A stretch of 64,000 nt of DNA from Isoetes taiwanensis (GCA_021234155.1 JAJEKV010000134.1:1060501-1124500); one strand, 5' to 3'. Shown: positions 9,735 through 20,594, counted from the first letter of the stretch. Program-made: numbers and translations. The notes: a model not told the origin generated them from the sequence alone.

Positions 9735-10961
9735 ATGGCCCGAACCAAACAGATCAAGAAGGAAGCGCCGCCAGCGAAACCACCAGCCACCGGTGACAGA
9801 GATCATTCGAAGATGCTTCGTGAGAGGCTCGCAAGAGGGGATCGCTCGCGGACGAAGAGCAAGACACCTCCGATTTGATCGATGTCTTCAACCAAACAGT
9901 GGAGGACGAGGCCACATCACCAAACCCATGGACGACGACGAGGGAGGTGTATGAAGAAATAGAGCGGGAGATCCGACAGCAGGAACAAGCAGATGAGCAA
10001 GTGACGGGTTTGGAGCCAGCGGAGGTAGCAGACCTTAGAAGATTCATCAGGAAGTACGAGCGCCGGCAGAAGAGAAGGGAGGACAAAAAGAGGAAAAGGA
10101 AGGAGGAGGAACAAAAGACAGCAGAAGAAAAGAAGGAAGCAAAAGGGAAGTTCGTGGCTGGCATAAGGAGAACAAAGGACTGCCCGCCAAGGAAGAGGCC
10201 GAACCCCAACATTATCATCAAGGAGCGGCAACCTGACGAACCCCCAAACCCTTCCGACGACTCTTCTGATGGGGACTTCAACCCTAACGCTGCAGGTGGA
10301 AGCTCTTCCAAGAATCCAGGTGACGAGCAAGAAGTACCCGAAAGCAGCCGCACTGAAAGCAACCCCAAAGAAGACCAAGTGCGTAAGCCCCCGAAAATAC
10401 CCGCATGGGATAGAAAGAAGCAACCACGACCCGCCCGGGAAGCCTACGTCACCGACAGGGTGAAGATTTATGAGAGAAAGATGAGGGAGCACGAGGCCTA
10501 CATGAAGAAATGGGAGGCCTATAACAAATATTATGAAGAAAACAGAGTTAAGTTCATCGAGGGAGGGCGACCAACGGCAAAGAACCTTAAGGCCGCCACC
10601 ACCGGCCTGTTATTCCCAAGCCGCCACCCGTGAAGAAAGCGGATAGGAAGGAGGTAGAGAGAAGAGCGCTAAGGGAGATTAGACACTTCCAAACAAGCAG
10701 CTTTCGGGTCTCCTAATCCCCCGCGCCCCCTTCGCCGGGTTGGTGCGCGAAGTTATGCAGCCTATAGAATGTACTTTTAGAGTCACGTGCATTTAGGCGC
10801 CGCTAGCAATGCAAGAGGCGGCCGAGGCAAAGATAGTACAACATTTTGAAGATTCAACAGCCTGCACTATCCACGCCAAGCGGGTAACCTTGATGCGACA
10901 AGACATGAGTCTTATGACCCGCATTAAGGAGAACGCCTTAGAAACTTTTTGTTGTAAATAA
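9735..10961 (+). pseudogene. Histone H3/CENH3-like gene inside the retrotransposon (disrupted as read)
   Basis: The ATG at 9735 opens MARTKQIKKEAPPAKPPATG: the first six residues are identical to the N-terminus of histone H3, including the K4 context. A frameshift near 9870 leads to a long charged linker (9875-10614) rich in Lys, Glu and Arg with probable coiled-coil segments. From about 10615 the frame changes again and gives ALREIRHFQTSS, the alpha-N helix of H3. After a third shift near 10705 one frame reads LLIPRAPFAGLVREVMQ, then [29 protein letters not shown] and a TAA at 10959. One TAG (10794-10796) lies between alpha-1 and alpha-2. REIRHFQ, LLIP.APF and RVTLMR are closer to plant CENH3 than to canonical H3, and loop 1 is one residue longer than in H3. 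The total is about 400 residues, versus 136 for H3, because of the linker. It has its own TATA box and lies between the LTR and gag. The H3 homology is clear; centromeric type and function are inference. Confidence 0.88.
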
Positions 10962-11546
10962 TTAAAAATTTTGTAATATAGAGCAATTTTGTCTACTTTG
11001 ATGACATAAACTTGACTAATTAGAGCAAATTAATAAGTTTTAGCTTTTATTTCAGTAAAATAGGACATTTGGGAGCCGAGAGACATGATGTCCACACAGC
11101 TCAAGCCCGCCGTCAAAAACAAAAAGTTAGGATTGAAGCGAGGCGCAAGTCGTGAGACCTCGCCCAAACTTGACCAAAATAGCCCAAATCGACCAAATAA
11201 GGGGTCGATTCTCGCCTAATTTGATGAGCCCATCACCCTTACACCATTAGTTTACCCAAATTGGACACCTTTAATCGAAATGGGACTGATGTCACAGCCG
11301 CCGTCAAAACAAAAAGTTAGGATTGAAGCGAGGCGCAAGCCGTGAGACCTCTTACCAATTCTTCACCAGACTTGTTAAAGTCACCTTCAACCCATCGTGA
11401 TATAGCATCTTTTAGGTAACCTAGCCTTGTTCAAGCATCTCCTATAGTCCTCAAACTCCTATTTTGACCTCGATAGGCTAGAATTACCCAACCCTAGGAA
11501 ATTTTCAAGTCATCCAAAAATTAGGGTTTTCCCTTTTCTATAAATA
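10962..11546 (+). promoter_or_regulatory. Spacer with promoter module 2 (two repeats plus TATA box) upstream of gag
   Basis: AT-rich DNA just after the H3-like stop (10962-11060) may hold its 3' end. Then two near-identical copies of a 50-bp block, CGTCAAAA(A)CAAAAAGTTAGG plus GAAGCGAGGCGCAAG(T/C)CGTGAGACCT, occur at 11109-11160 and 11299-11350. A telo-box-like TTAGGGTTTT (11521-11530) and TATAAATA (11539-11546) follow, 121 bases before the first ATG of gag (11660). The parallel with module 1 suggests that the two genes are promoted separately or that one promoter arose by duplication of the other. Confidence 0.6.
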
Positions 11547-11659
11547 GACCCCTCACTTCTCGAAAGCACCCTACAAATCTGCTCCTGCCCTTCTAGCCGA
11601 TTTCCCAACTCCCCGAGGCGCTTTTGCAACCGCTTGTTACCCTCTTCCGCAATTAATCA

Positions 11660-14600
11660 ATGGCAACTTCGATTTCCAGAGATGGTACAAATACCAAATA
11701 TGCCATGCCGGGAGGCCGACGCCGACCAAATCTTCCGTGATCTTCAGAAGGAGGTAGACGCCCAAGCAACCTTGCACGCCACCCCAGCCTTTTATAGTAG
11801 AGTCCCGACCGAGTTTCAAGCTAGGGTAGAACCAGCCGCTAGTGCAACTCCCCCTTGTGTAGGATATTTTGTTCCTAGACAGCCCCTCGCAGGGCAAAGA
11901 TTAGACGATGTCCCGAGCATCGCCAAATACCTCACAAACAAAGCGCACCGCACACCTCGAGCCAATGGTCCTAACTCACCAACAGACCAAGTACTTTCTT
12001 TCAACACCGCCTCGCAATCTTTCTCACCCACCGTGTCCGAGAACATCGGGGGAAACCTCCATTCCCCATGGACGAGATCCATTAGCCGAAAGTAGCAGAA
12101 CAACGGCTCCCTCACACAAGCATTTAACAGGAGCAGAAGGGAAGGAAGAAGACTCTGATGAACAGAACTGAGGAGGAGGAAGAAGATGTTGAGCTCGACC
12201 TAGCAGAGGAGCAAAATGACAAGCTGAGCGAGAGTGGCAAGACTTCAAAAGAAGCCGCGACTCTCGTGAGTCGCCACCCCCAAGTTAGGCATCACAAGCC
12301 TAGCTCCCATTATAATCGGCTGTGAGGAGTTTCTCGCTCCTAAGCGACATTCAAAACCTCCCTGAGTGCGTGGAAAGGGAATACCGACCAAGAGTTGCCG
12401 CACCAACTCCGGTTAATGTACTTGGACGACTTCATCGTCCGAGGAGAGTCCGACTTCCCCCAAGTAAGGGAAGCCGACACTTACACGGAGAGTTTACCTC
12501 CCACATCCAAGCCTACAAAGAACATCAAAGCGCATCATGGAGGCGCATAAGGCCGAGAACAAGCTACCGACGGAGGAAGAGTTCCTTGCTCTCCGTGAAC
12601 AGATGGGGATCCGCTATGCGACCTCAAACATCCTAACGGGTAAGCTCGTCCCGCAAAGACCTCCCCCCGATAGGACAGCGACCGACCTCGTGAGGGCTTC
12701 AAAGAATACCAATGACTACAGGAGCTCACCACGGTGGAGGTTGATGATTTCGAAGCGCATAATCGAAATGGGATACCGAGTAGCCGAGACCCATCTCGCA
12801 ACGACAAAGTCATTACGCTTATTACCGCCATTGCCGATGGATGGAAGAATAGCGTTATCCACCGCAAATTCACCCCCGCAGGCGCAGGAAGGAGTATCGC
12901 CGCTGATTGCACTCTCGTGATTCGGCAGCATGCACGGTTACCCCTTAACACCGAAAGTATGCAATCCGGTGAAAAGAGCGGTAGCACTCGACGCCTTCGA
13001 CTTCGCCATACCTTACAAAGGGTAAAAAGACCGCCTTAAAGATGAAGCAGCCTTATACCTCCCACCGCAGAATAGAAGATTTAGCAAGAGCATTACAGGT
13101 GGATCTCCAGCCAATGTTCTAGGAACTTGGGCCATTCAAAGGGGAACAGCCCAAGTGAAAAAGTTCCCGAGGATAATCCATCTTACCGCATCAACCGTAA
13201 AATGATTAGCAAAGAGTTTGCAAGTTCTTGTATTAGTGTAATATAAAATATAAATATAACATTCTCTTTGCACTATAAATGTTTTTGTGATATATTTTGT
13301 GTCCCCTCAACCATGCCAACAAACATAAATAAAGCAAGAAAGCAAGGAAAACTAACCATGTAGATATGAACCACTTGTGTATGCAGCTAGAGGCCTGAGC
13401 GCAGGAGAACGACAACAACCGAAACTTACAGGGGAACAGAGCCCGCCCAGGCCACGCCCGGCAAGAAACCTGCTTGAAGAATTTGGACAAATGACCCCAG
13501 AAGAAGAAATATCGCAAATGAGGACGGACCTCGAGCAGATAAAGGCTTTGCTAGCCGCACGCTGTGAGCAGTTCGGTGGGTAACGCCAACCGCCGCAAGC
13601 ATCAGCTCGAGAACGTAGAGACAAGAAGAGGAGCAAGAGAGGAAGGTCCCCAGCCTCTGACCCTCCGACTCAAGCTCGATTCGACCCGATTCGAGGAAGA
13701 AGAAGAGCGTAACCAAGTCCGAAAGCATTTAAAGGCAAGAGGAACCACCCTGAGGGACGACAAAGGGACACAAGAACCTCCGACTACCGTAAGAAAGTAG
13801 ACTCGTGATTGGGAAATGTTTGAAGGCCAGAAGCTCGAGCAATTCTCAAAGCGAGAACAGGTCGCATGGAAGCAGAGGCTTGGCTTGACGAGATGAGCGA
13901 ATACGGCAATGCCTATGGTATGAAGGATAAGGATAAAGGCGGTGGTGGCAACAAATAACCCGAAAGGAGCAAAGACGATTTGGTGGAAGGGCTATGCCAA
14001 GGCTCATGGCTTAAGCAGGATGCTTGCAGTGTTCAAGAAGTTTGCTAAAGCCTTCAAGCCCATTATGTCCCAAGAGAGCACAAGTCCAAGATGATGCAAA
14101 GAAGCTCTACAGTTGCAAAGAAGGCAACAAGTCAAGACAAAAATACACAGAGAGGAATTTATGAGGCTAAGGTCAGATGTGCCAAAGTTAGAGAGAAGCA
14201 CGCAAAGGGAAAGCTACATTGAAGGTCCGAATGAGGAGATCCGCAAGCTTGTAAGGGCAATAAACCCAAGAACAAAGATCGGCTTTTGAGTCCAAGGCAA
14301 TAAGTTTGCAAGGAACAGACCTCGTAATAGTGGGCGAGGCAAAGCAAAGATTACCAAGATAAAGGCAAGGCAAAGAAAGTGCCAGCCCGAGAAACCAGAC
14401 CAGCTAGAGCCCCATATAGTGGCAATCAAGGGAAGCAAAGCAGGAGAAGAAGCAGTGTATCTTTCAAAGACAAACAGAAGGGTCAAACTACTCCAAAGCA
14501 AAGGCGATCCTTTCTCAAGCAGCCATGCCCAAGGAGAAGAGACAGAGTGCATAGAAAAGCAGCCTTTGCTTCGTGTTTTCCAGCCAAAGCCATAGAACAA

Positions 14601-14760
14601 ATGAACTGCCCATATGTCATGAGTGCAGCGCTAGCAGAGTTGGGAGATTGGGACACTTTGACTGACGACGACGGCGAGGAGGCCCGCGACTACATTCAGG
14701 GTGAGTGTCATATCTTTGCCGCAATAGATACAGAGCAAGCAAGAGAGCCAAGATAAAGTA
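11660..14760 (+). pseudogene. gag region of the gypsy element (fragmented)
   Basis: The ATG at 11660 (MATSISRDG) is the first start after the second internal TATA box. Fragments follow in all three frames: a proline-rich stretch (11740-12095), a segment with LMYLDDFIVRGESDFP (near 12415-12465), LPTEEEFLALREQMG (12565-12610), a charged segment with PEEEISQMRTDLEQIKALL (13495-13555) and an acidic tail, DWDTLTDDDGEEARDY, just before protease. I see no clear CCHC zinc knuckle. Gag identity rests on position, so the exact protein cannot be defined. Frameshifts are too many to give a single product. Confidence 0.55.
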
Positions 14761-14784
14761 ATTTCAAAAGGGGAAAGGCCAAGG

Positions 14785-15150
14785 CCAAGTCATTTATAGT
14801 CCTAATAGATTCAGAAGTAGCCATAACTTTGCATCTCCCGAATGGTTCAAATGTTGAAGTTGAAACCATTAAAGTCAAAGCCAAGGCCCGCTTGTCTTAG
14901 CAAGTGGAGCAAAGAAGGCGCATCGGCAGTAAAAGAATCAACTTTGACATCGACTTGCCGGGGATTAAGATCCAGATGGGGGCGGAGGTAATGGGCATCG
15001 GCAAGTACGACTTGATAATAGGTATGGAGTACCTTGGACCAGCAGGGGCCATTATTGATTGTGGAAAGCGGAAGGTGACCTTCCCAACACCCGACGGCAA
15101 GATCATTGAGATAACAGGTAAAGAAGTTGTTCCCATCATGCAAGTATGTC
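14785..15150 (+). pseudogene. Aspartic protease domain of gypsy pol
   Basis: FIVLIDS at 14791-14811 is the start of the active-site strand. As read, the next codon is Glu, but a one-base shift gives G-S-S-H-N-F, the usual DSGSSHNF of plant gypsy proteases, so a base is probably missing near 14812. The C-terminal half in another frame shows GKYDLIIGMEYLGPAGAIID, matching the family's ILGMDWL...IDC block. The enzyme would cleave the Gag-Pol polyprotein inside the particle. The RT follows after about 250 bases. Confidence 0.82.
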
Positions 15151-15384
15151 TTCTAAACTACTGCTCAAGTGCATCAAGAGTGAGCAGGTAGCATACATCT
15201 TCAAGCTTGAGATTAGCGAGCCGGAATTGGAAGGAAGCAAAGAAGACAAGATGCTCAAAGTTGTTGCCGAGGCAAATAGCTAAGTTGATCACGGAGTTCC
15301 ACGATCTCTTTCCGTGATGAGATCAAGCAGCCCCTCCTTATAGGGGAGTCGAAAAGCGAGATAGCACTCGAACCAGGAACAAAG

Positions 15385-16620
15385 CCCACAAGCAAGGCTC
15401 CATATAGAATGACAACGCAGGAATTGTCGGAGCTAAAGAAGCAGTTGCAGGAGCTGCTCGACCTAGGTTTCATTAGACCTAGTGTCTCGCCGTTCGGAGC
15501 GCCCATTCTTTTTGTCAAGAAGAAGGATGGATCTTTGAGGATGTGCATAGACTATAGACAGTTGAATAAGCACACCATTAAGAACAAGTATGCGCCCAAG
15601 ATCGATGACTTGATGGATCAGCTTCAAGGAGCAAAGATCTTCTCCAAAATTGACTTAAGGTCGTTATCATCGATAAGGATAAAGGAGGAGGATATCCACA
15701 AGACCGCCTTCAGGACGCGGTATGGGCATTACGAGTTCACAGTGATGCCTTTCGGCTTATCAAATGCCCCCGCAACGCTCATGAGGCTCATGAACGATAT
15801 CTTCGTGGAGTTCCCGACACCTTTGTGATTGTTTTCTTTGATGACATTTTGGTGTATAGCAGATCCCTTGAAGGGCACGCAACACTTGAGAAGGGTGCTA
15901 GAGAAGTTGAGAAGACACCGCCCAGTATGCCAAGTTGTCGGGCGCCACTTCGCAAAATGAAGAAGGTGGAATACCTTGGTCATGTGATCTCGGCAGAAGG
16001 CATCTCGACGGACCCCGCCAAGATTGAAGCAAAGGATTCAAAGGGTCGGGCGCCAAGAATGTGCACGAGGTCAAAGTTTTCTGGCCTAGCAGGGTACTAC
16101 AGAAGTTCAGAAAGAACTTTGTTAAGATAGCAGCCCCGCTAATGCACCTAACGAGGGCGTAGAAGGTGAAAGATTGGGTAGAGCATTGGCACAAGAAAGC
16201 CCAAAAGGGGTTTGAATTGTTGAAGGAAGCTTTAACAACAGCCCCAGCCTTAACCCCCCCGCCGGACCCGAGAAGGATAAGCTTGTAGCAACAGATGCGA
16301 AAAGATAGCTACAAAAAAAAGGTTTATGCAAGAAGAACGGTGGTAGCGTATGATTCCGTGAAGATGAACGACGCCGAGACGCCGCTACCCAACGCACGAT
16401 CATCGAGTTGCTTGCGCTTGTCGTGGCATTAAGAATATGGAGGCACTATCTCTTGGGAAGGAAGTTCCAATTGATACCCACCATCGAGCCTCCAATATGT
16501 ATTCACGCAACCACACCTCAACTGAGGCAAATGGAGATGGATGGAGTTCCTCAAGAATATGACTTTGATATAGTCTACAAGCCGGGAAGCTCAATGTGGT
16601 AGCAGATGCGCTTTCAAGGC
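15385..16620 (+). pseudogene. Reverse transcriptase and RNase H of gypsy pol
   Basis: The 15409-15828 frame gives [47 protein letters not shown] (catalytic Asp) and [15 protein letters not shown], all hallmarks of Ty3/gypsy RT. After a frameshift at about 15825 comes VFFDDILVYS, the YVDD-box equivalent with Phe at the first position, then VEYLGHVISAEGI. RNase H follows with KLVATDA (about 16272) and a tail EYDFDIVYKPGSS (16557-16595). At least five frame changes interrupt it. The enzyme makes element cDNA and removes the RNA strand. Confidence 0.93.
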
Positions 16621-16849
16621 ACCCCCGACAACTAGAGTGCATTGCAACGCAATTTCAACGCCTCCAAATGACTTTGTAAGAAGATTGAAGAGTCCTTGCC
16701 AATGGATGTGGATTTCGGGAAGTATGGGTAAGCCTCTAAGGAGGCTAGAAATGTATAAAGAACGGGAGGCCTTCAAGCATTATAAGAAGGAAGGCAACCC
16801 GTTATACCATAAGAACAAGTTGTGCGCACCGAATCATCGTGTGTAAGGA

Positions 16850-17700
16850 AGTTGATCCTCCATGACACGCACAACAGCCCAATAGCCGCCATGCGGGATT
16901 CATGAAAACATATTTCAAAAGTGCGCGCAGCAGCCTATTATTGGCCAGGAATGAAGAAGCAAATAGCTCGCTACATCAAGGAATGTCACTATGCCAGCCA
17001 GAGATTAAGGCGTAGCAGCTTCAATTCCAGGGCATTAGAGCCATTAGCAAAGCCAAACGCTAAGTGGGAGGTAATCAAAGATGGATTTCATCACAGACTC
17101 CTAAGAACAAATGAGAGGCAAGGATGCCTTGATGGTAGTGGTCGACAAGTTGTCAAAGATGGCACATTTTGTGCCTTGCAGACCACGATACAAATATGGA
17201 TACAAAGAAAGCTCTTCACCAAAGAGATCTTCGTGCTTCATGGCATGCCAAGGGAGATTATCTCCGACAGAGATCCGGTTCATGAGTGCCTTTTGGCAAG
17301 ACCTCTTTGCGACGATATCTGCACTAAGCTATCCATGAGCACGGCGATCATCCTCGACGGATGGCCAAACGGAGCGGACCAACAGATCTTAGAAGACATG
17401 CTACTAAACTATGTCCGAATAAGCAAAGTATGTGGGAAGAATTCATTCACTTGGTGGAGTTTGCATACAATAGCACCAAGCAGAATCGGCCCCAAATGTC
17501 GCCATTTATGATCAATTATGGCTATCGCTGTTTAACTCCGCATTACTTGGCACAACCCCGTGTCAAAAGTAGAAGTTTCGCAGCAGATGTTGGCCGATAT
17601 GCAGCAGCTCGTGGAAGAAGTTCGAGGTTATCCGCTAGCAGCAAGAAGTCGCCGAAGAGCATCGCGACAAGCATCGAACAAATGAGAGTTCAAAGTTGAG
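16850..17700 (+). pseudogene. Integrase of gypsy pol
   Basis: The N-terminal zinc-binding region is recognisable as LHDTHNSPIA followed by AAAYYWPGMKKQIARYIKEC (16855-16990). The catalytic core is scattered over frames: DALMVVVDKLSKMAHFV (17120-17170), GMPREIISDRDPV (17243-17283), FMSAFWQDLF (17284-17315) and the later EFIHLVEFAYNSTKQNRPQM (17440-17500). These are the standard landmarks of Ty3/gypsy integrases, which join the cDNA to host DNA. The 5-bp duplication around the element is the product of this activity. The frame breaks prevent function as read. Confidence 0.9.
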
Positions 17701-17964
17701 ATGATGTTTGGCTCAAGATCAAGGTAAAGCAGCGGGCTCGTGATTGGGAATTGCAAGAAGCTTGCTCCAAGGTGGGCTGGACCCTTCAGTAATAATCAAG
17801 AGAGTAGGTAATCAATCCTACAAGTTGGAATTGCCAAAGACACCTAAAGATTCATAAGGTCTTCCACGTGAGTTTGTTGAAGAAGCATACCCAAACCCGC
17901 ATTTAAGTCTTGGACACTCCAACGTTGTTGGAAATGACGGAGGAGCAAATGGAAATAGTTCCGT

Positions 17965-18110
17965 AAATGATTCTTGATAGAGCTTTTAAGAAGACAAGGA
18001 GGTCCGAATTCCTCCAAAGATTTGGTCAAGTGGAAACACTTACCGCTGGAAGACGCCACGCGGGTACTTAAGAAAGATTTAGTAAAGCAAAGACCCACAA
18101 TTTATGGAGC
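17965..18110 (+). pseudogene. Chromodomain at the integrase C-terminus
   Basis: Across two frames, ILDRAFKKTRR (about 17969-18003) is followed by DLVKWKHLPLEDATRV (18021-18068), matching the ILDRR...FLVKWKGLPPEDATWE pattern of chromodomains at the end of chromoviral integrases. The usual Trp of DATW is Arg here. Such domains guide integration to particular chromatin. This is notable because the same element carries an H3-like gene, a possible chromatin partner. Confidence 0.72.
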
Positions 18111-18179
18111 AATGGGACGGCAAGGTCATCTCCGAAGAAATCGGCTCAGGCATGTCGATTTGTGTAGGTTAATTCTTGT

Positions 18180-19026
18180 ATAGATTAATCTACGCATGCA
18201 ACCCATGCTTGGTATGGATCGCATGCGTTGTTACCGATGATGAGACCACTACGGTGATCTCTAGGGCGTGGTGTAATGTCAATGTAGGCATGACCGCGTT
18301 TCCGCTTGGGCGAGTGGAAGGTAGATTAGAAAGTCTACTTCTGTCCCACGGAAGTAGACGACCTCGAGAGAAAAGAGGTCATTAAGGAATGCATTGATAG
18401 GGAAAGCACCTTTAGCCCCATATATGTTTTGATAGGAGGAATCCATCCTTCACGCCCCCCACGCGAGAAGGATATCCTCCACGCTGGGCAACTAGAGGTG
18501 TAGGCATGAGTGGCATATAGGCATATAGGCGCTATCTCCACGGCCATTATGGAAGATTCATCCTCTTCCTACGCCGGGAGATTAGCCATGCATTCATGTA
18601 GATAGGTGGGTTGGTCACCATATAACCAAAATTTATTAAAAAATTAAAACGGTACTAACGTAGTGTCGACCTGCAGGCCAGTAGAGCGCTCCGGAGGGCA
18701 AGGAGGTCGAAGATTTAAGACTTGCAACACAAGTTTTGTTGGAATGTGTTGCAAGGAATGAAGAGTACCCCTGGACAATAATTATAGATATGAAATGTTG
18801 AAATTTTGTCTAACTTAAGATAGTGAATAACTTGTTAATGGTGTTATGAATTGATAAGTATTTCATAATATAATGACGTAATAATGTTCTAAAAATAATT
18901 ACCTTAGAGTAATCGTGATAAATGTATAAAGATTATATTGTAGGCATCACGCTGATTGCAAAAGCTGCGTGTTAGGAAGATCCCAAGGTGGGGAGACCCA
19001 ATGATGTCGCGGACAAAGATCATTTC
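18180..19026 (+). other. 3' untranslated part of the gypsy element
   Basis: No convincing coding sequence. A short hairpin, GTCTACTTC...GAAGTAGAC, lies near 18333-18360. AT-rich DNA at 18630-18660 and 18780-18900 precedes the polypurine tract. Confidence 0.5.
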
Positions 19027-19039
19027 AAGGTGGGGAGAA
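19027..19039 (+). other. Polypurine tract
   Basis: AAGGTGGGGAGAA abuts the first base of the 3' LTR (TGTGACG). A purine run at this spot primes plus-strand DNA synthesis in LTR retrotransposons. A similar purine-rich copy, CCAAGGTGGGGAGACC, lies 55 bases upstream. Confidence 0.85.
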
Positions 19040-20589
19040 TGTGACGCCCAAAGACAAGATACGCCCCCGTGACGTACATTGTACCGCCACGCCACGCCAG
19101 CACACGCCACCCCGATTGACGGTACGCCAACGGATAGCTGTGTAAGTAGCCCTAGGGGCAACTTACTAGGAGTGTTCATATATTATTAATGTGCACATGT
19201 GCACATTAATGAGGGCACACCTTCCATGTTGGCATATTTTGCCACCTAGCCACTAAAGGCAAGTGGGGCCTTTCCAATTATCCCACATGCCAAATTGGGT
19301 AATTGGAAACCCTAGCCTAAACCCCCATGTCTATTTAGGGTAGGAAAACCCTAGCTTGCTAGTTTTCGCCCTTAGGGTTTAGAGCTCGGGTTTTGGCTGC
19401 CCCAGAGCCAAAACCGCCTCCCGACGCCTGCCTGCCGAATTGCGCCATCGGTTTCCACAATTCGATCAGCCAAAGGATGGTTGAACTCAGTCGAGGAGCC
19501 ACTCAAGGATCAGATTTGGTCAATTTAATAGCTTAAACCGCCTTCTAGTCATAGAATCAAGAGGTTTAGACTATTAAATTGCCCATAGTAGCTATCTAGA
19601 TCTTAGATCTCGACACTAACTAAAGAACCTAACTCTATGATTAGATCTAGTTCTTTAGCTCTTCTGTGATATATTTGGATGATGTATTTCTGTGAACTCC
19701 TTGTATTGGGAAGGGGGGTAGAGGCCCTAAAGCTTGTAGTTGATGCTCCTAGAGTAGCCTCCCTAGCACACCGTAGATCTCGCCCAGGGTACAAGAGCCA
19801 CACCTCGTTGTGGGTGAAGGGGCGACCATCGCTAAGAAGGAGATTCATGTCCTCGATTCTTGAACGATCCCCCGGTGTGTAAAGCCTACCGGGATCATTG
19901 TGACTAGGTCCGATGGCTTACCACCGAAAGTGGTAAGGCATGGGCTCGACACCCGTGAAGTGGTGTACACTTTCCGCTGGTTCACCGAACGCGGGCAAAG
20001 GGCCCTCTAGTCACCTTTGAGTTAGCATGTAGATCTCTCGAGGGAGTGATCCCTACCGCCCCATCGGAACCGGGAGGATGAGACCCAGAAATAGCCCCCT
20101 TCTGGCCATGCATCCGGGCGGGCTACCAGTCCCGACACTTTTCAACCTACTGCAAAGTGTGCACAGTGAGGGGCGGATGGAGGGACAACCCTATGCCATG
20201 TTCTTATGCCGCCCAAATCCATTGCCATGAATTCCGTCCGCAACGAACTCACCTCGAGACCCAAGCCGCCGGGCATCCTTTGAGTCTGAGCCTTGGGTAG
20301 AATCCCCTATGTGATGTGCTGATCTTTGTCTATGCAGATATGAGGAGGACCATCCTTCGAGATGGTCACAGGATGTTGATGTATGTGCTACTGACATGTA
20401 TGTTTACGCTTCCGCAGCTAGGTAGGCCCTGAGGGAGACGGGGTAGAATGACACCTTCACTCTTCCCACTGAGACTCGTTACGGGTGCAGTGATATGTGG
20501 AGGGCCTTGTATCAGCATGGAGCTGGTGTGGGGGAAGAACTCCTGTTTGTATACGGTGAGTGCACCGTATACGAGTAGGGGACGTCACA
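19040..20589 (+). repeat. 3' LTR (1550 bp)
   Basis: It starts TGTGACGCCCAAAGAC and ends GACGTCACA, forming a terminal TGTGACG/CGTCACA inverted repeat. It aligns end to end with the 5' LTR. Long AT-rich segments, such as the 80 bases after the GATCTCGACACTAAC block, are identical, while CG words and homopolymers differ by one or two bases. Confidence 0.95.
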
Positions 20590-20594
20590 GATGA
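20590..20594. other. Target-site duplication GATGA (right)
   Basis: It matches 7512-7516 and re-enters LINE A ORF2 in frame after one copy is removed. Confidence 0.95.

Larger units (their letters stand above)
7517..20589 (+). mobile_element. Chromodomain Ty3/gypsy LTR retrotransposon (13,073 bp) carrying an extra histone H3-like gene
   Basis: The element has two 1550-bp LTRs (TGTGACG...CGTCACA/CGCCACA), a degenerate initiator-Met-type primer-binding site, a polypurine tract and a 5-bp target duplication. Pol order is protease, RT, RNase H, integrase, chromodomain, which makes it a chromovirus of Ty3/gypsy. Unusually, an extra gene with a histone H3-like C-terminus sits between the 5' LTR and gag, and both the extra gene and gag have their own TATA boxes. 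Coding frames are broken by many single-base indels. Because the LTR pair shows mostly the same type of indel at CG words and homopolymers, some breaks may be assembly errors. It lies inside LINE A and is therefore younger than it. Confidence 0.95.

Noticed and set aside
18667-18680. GTCGACCTGCAGGC resembles a cloning-vector polylinker (SalI-PstI)
   Set aside because: Only 14 bases match and the flanks are ordinary retroelement sequence in phase with the rest of the element. Coincidence is more likely than vector contamination.
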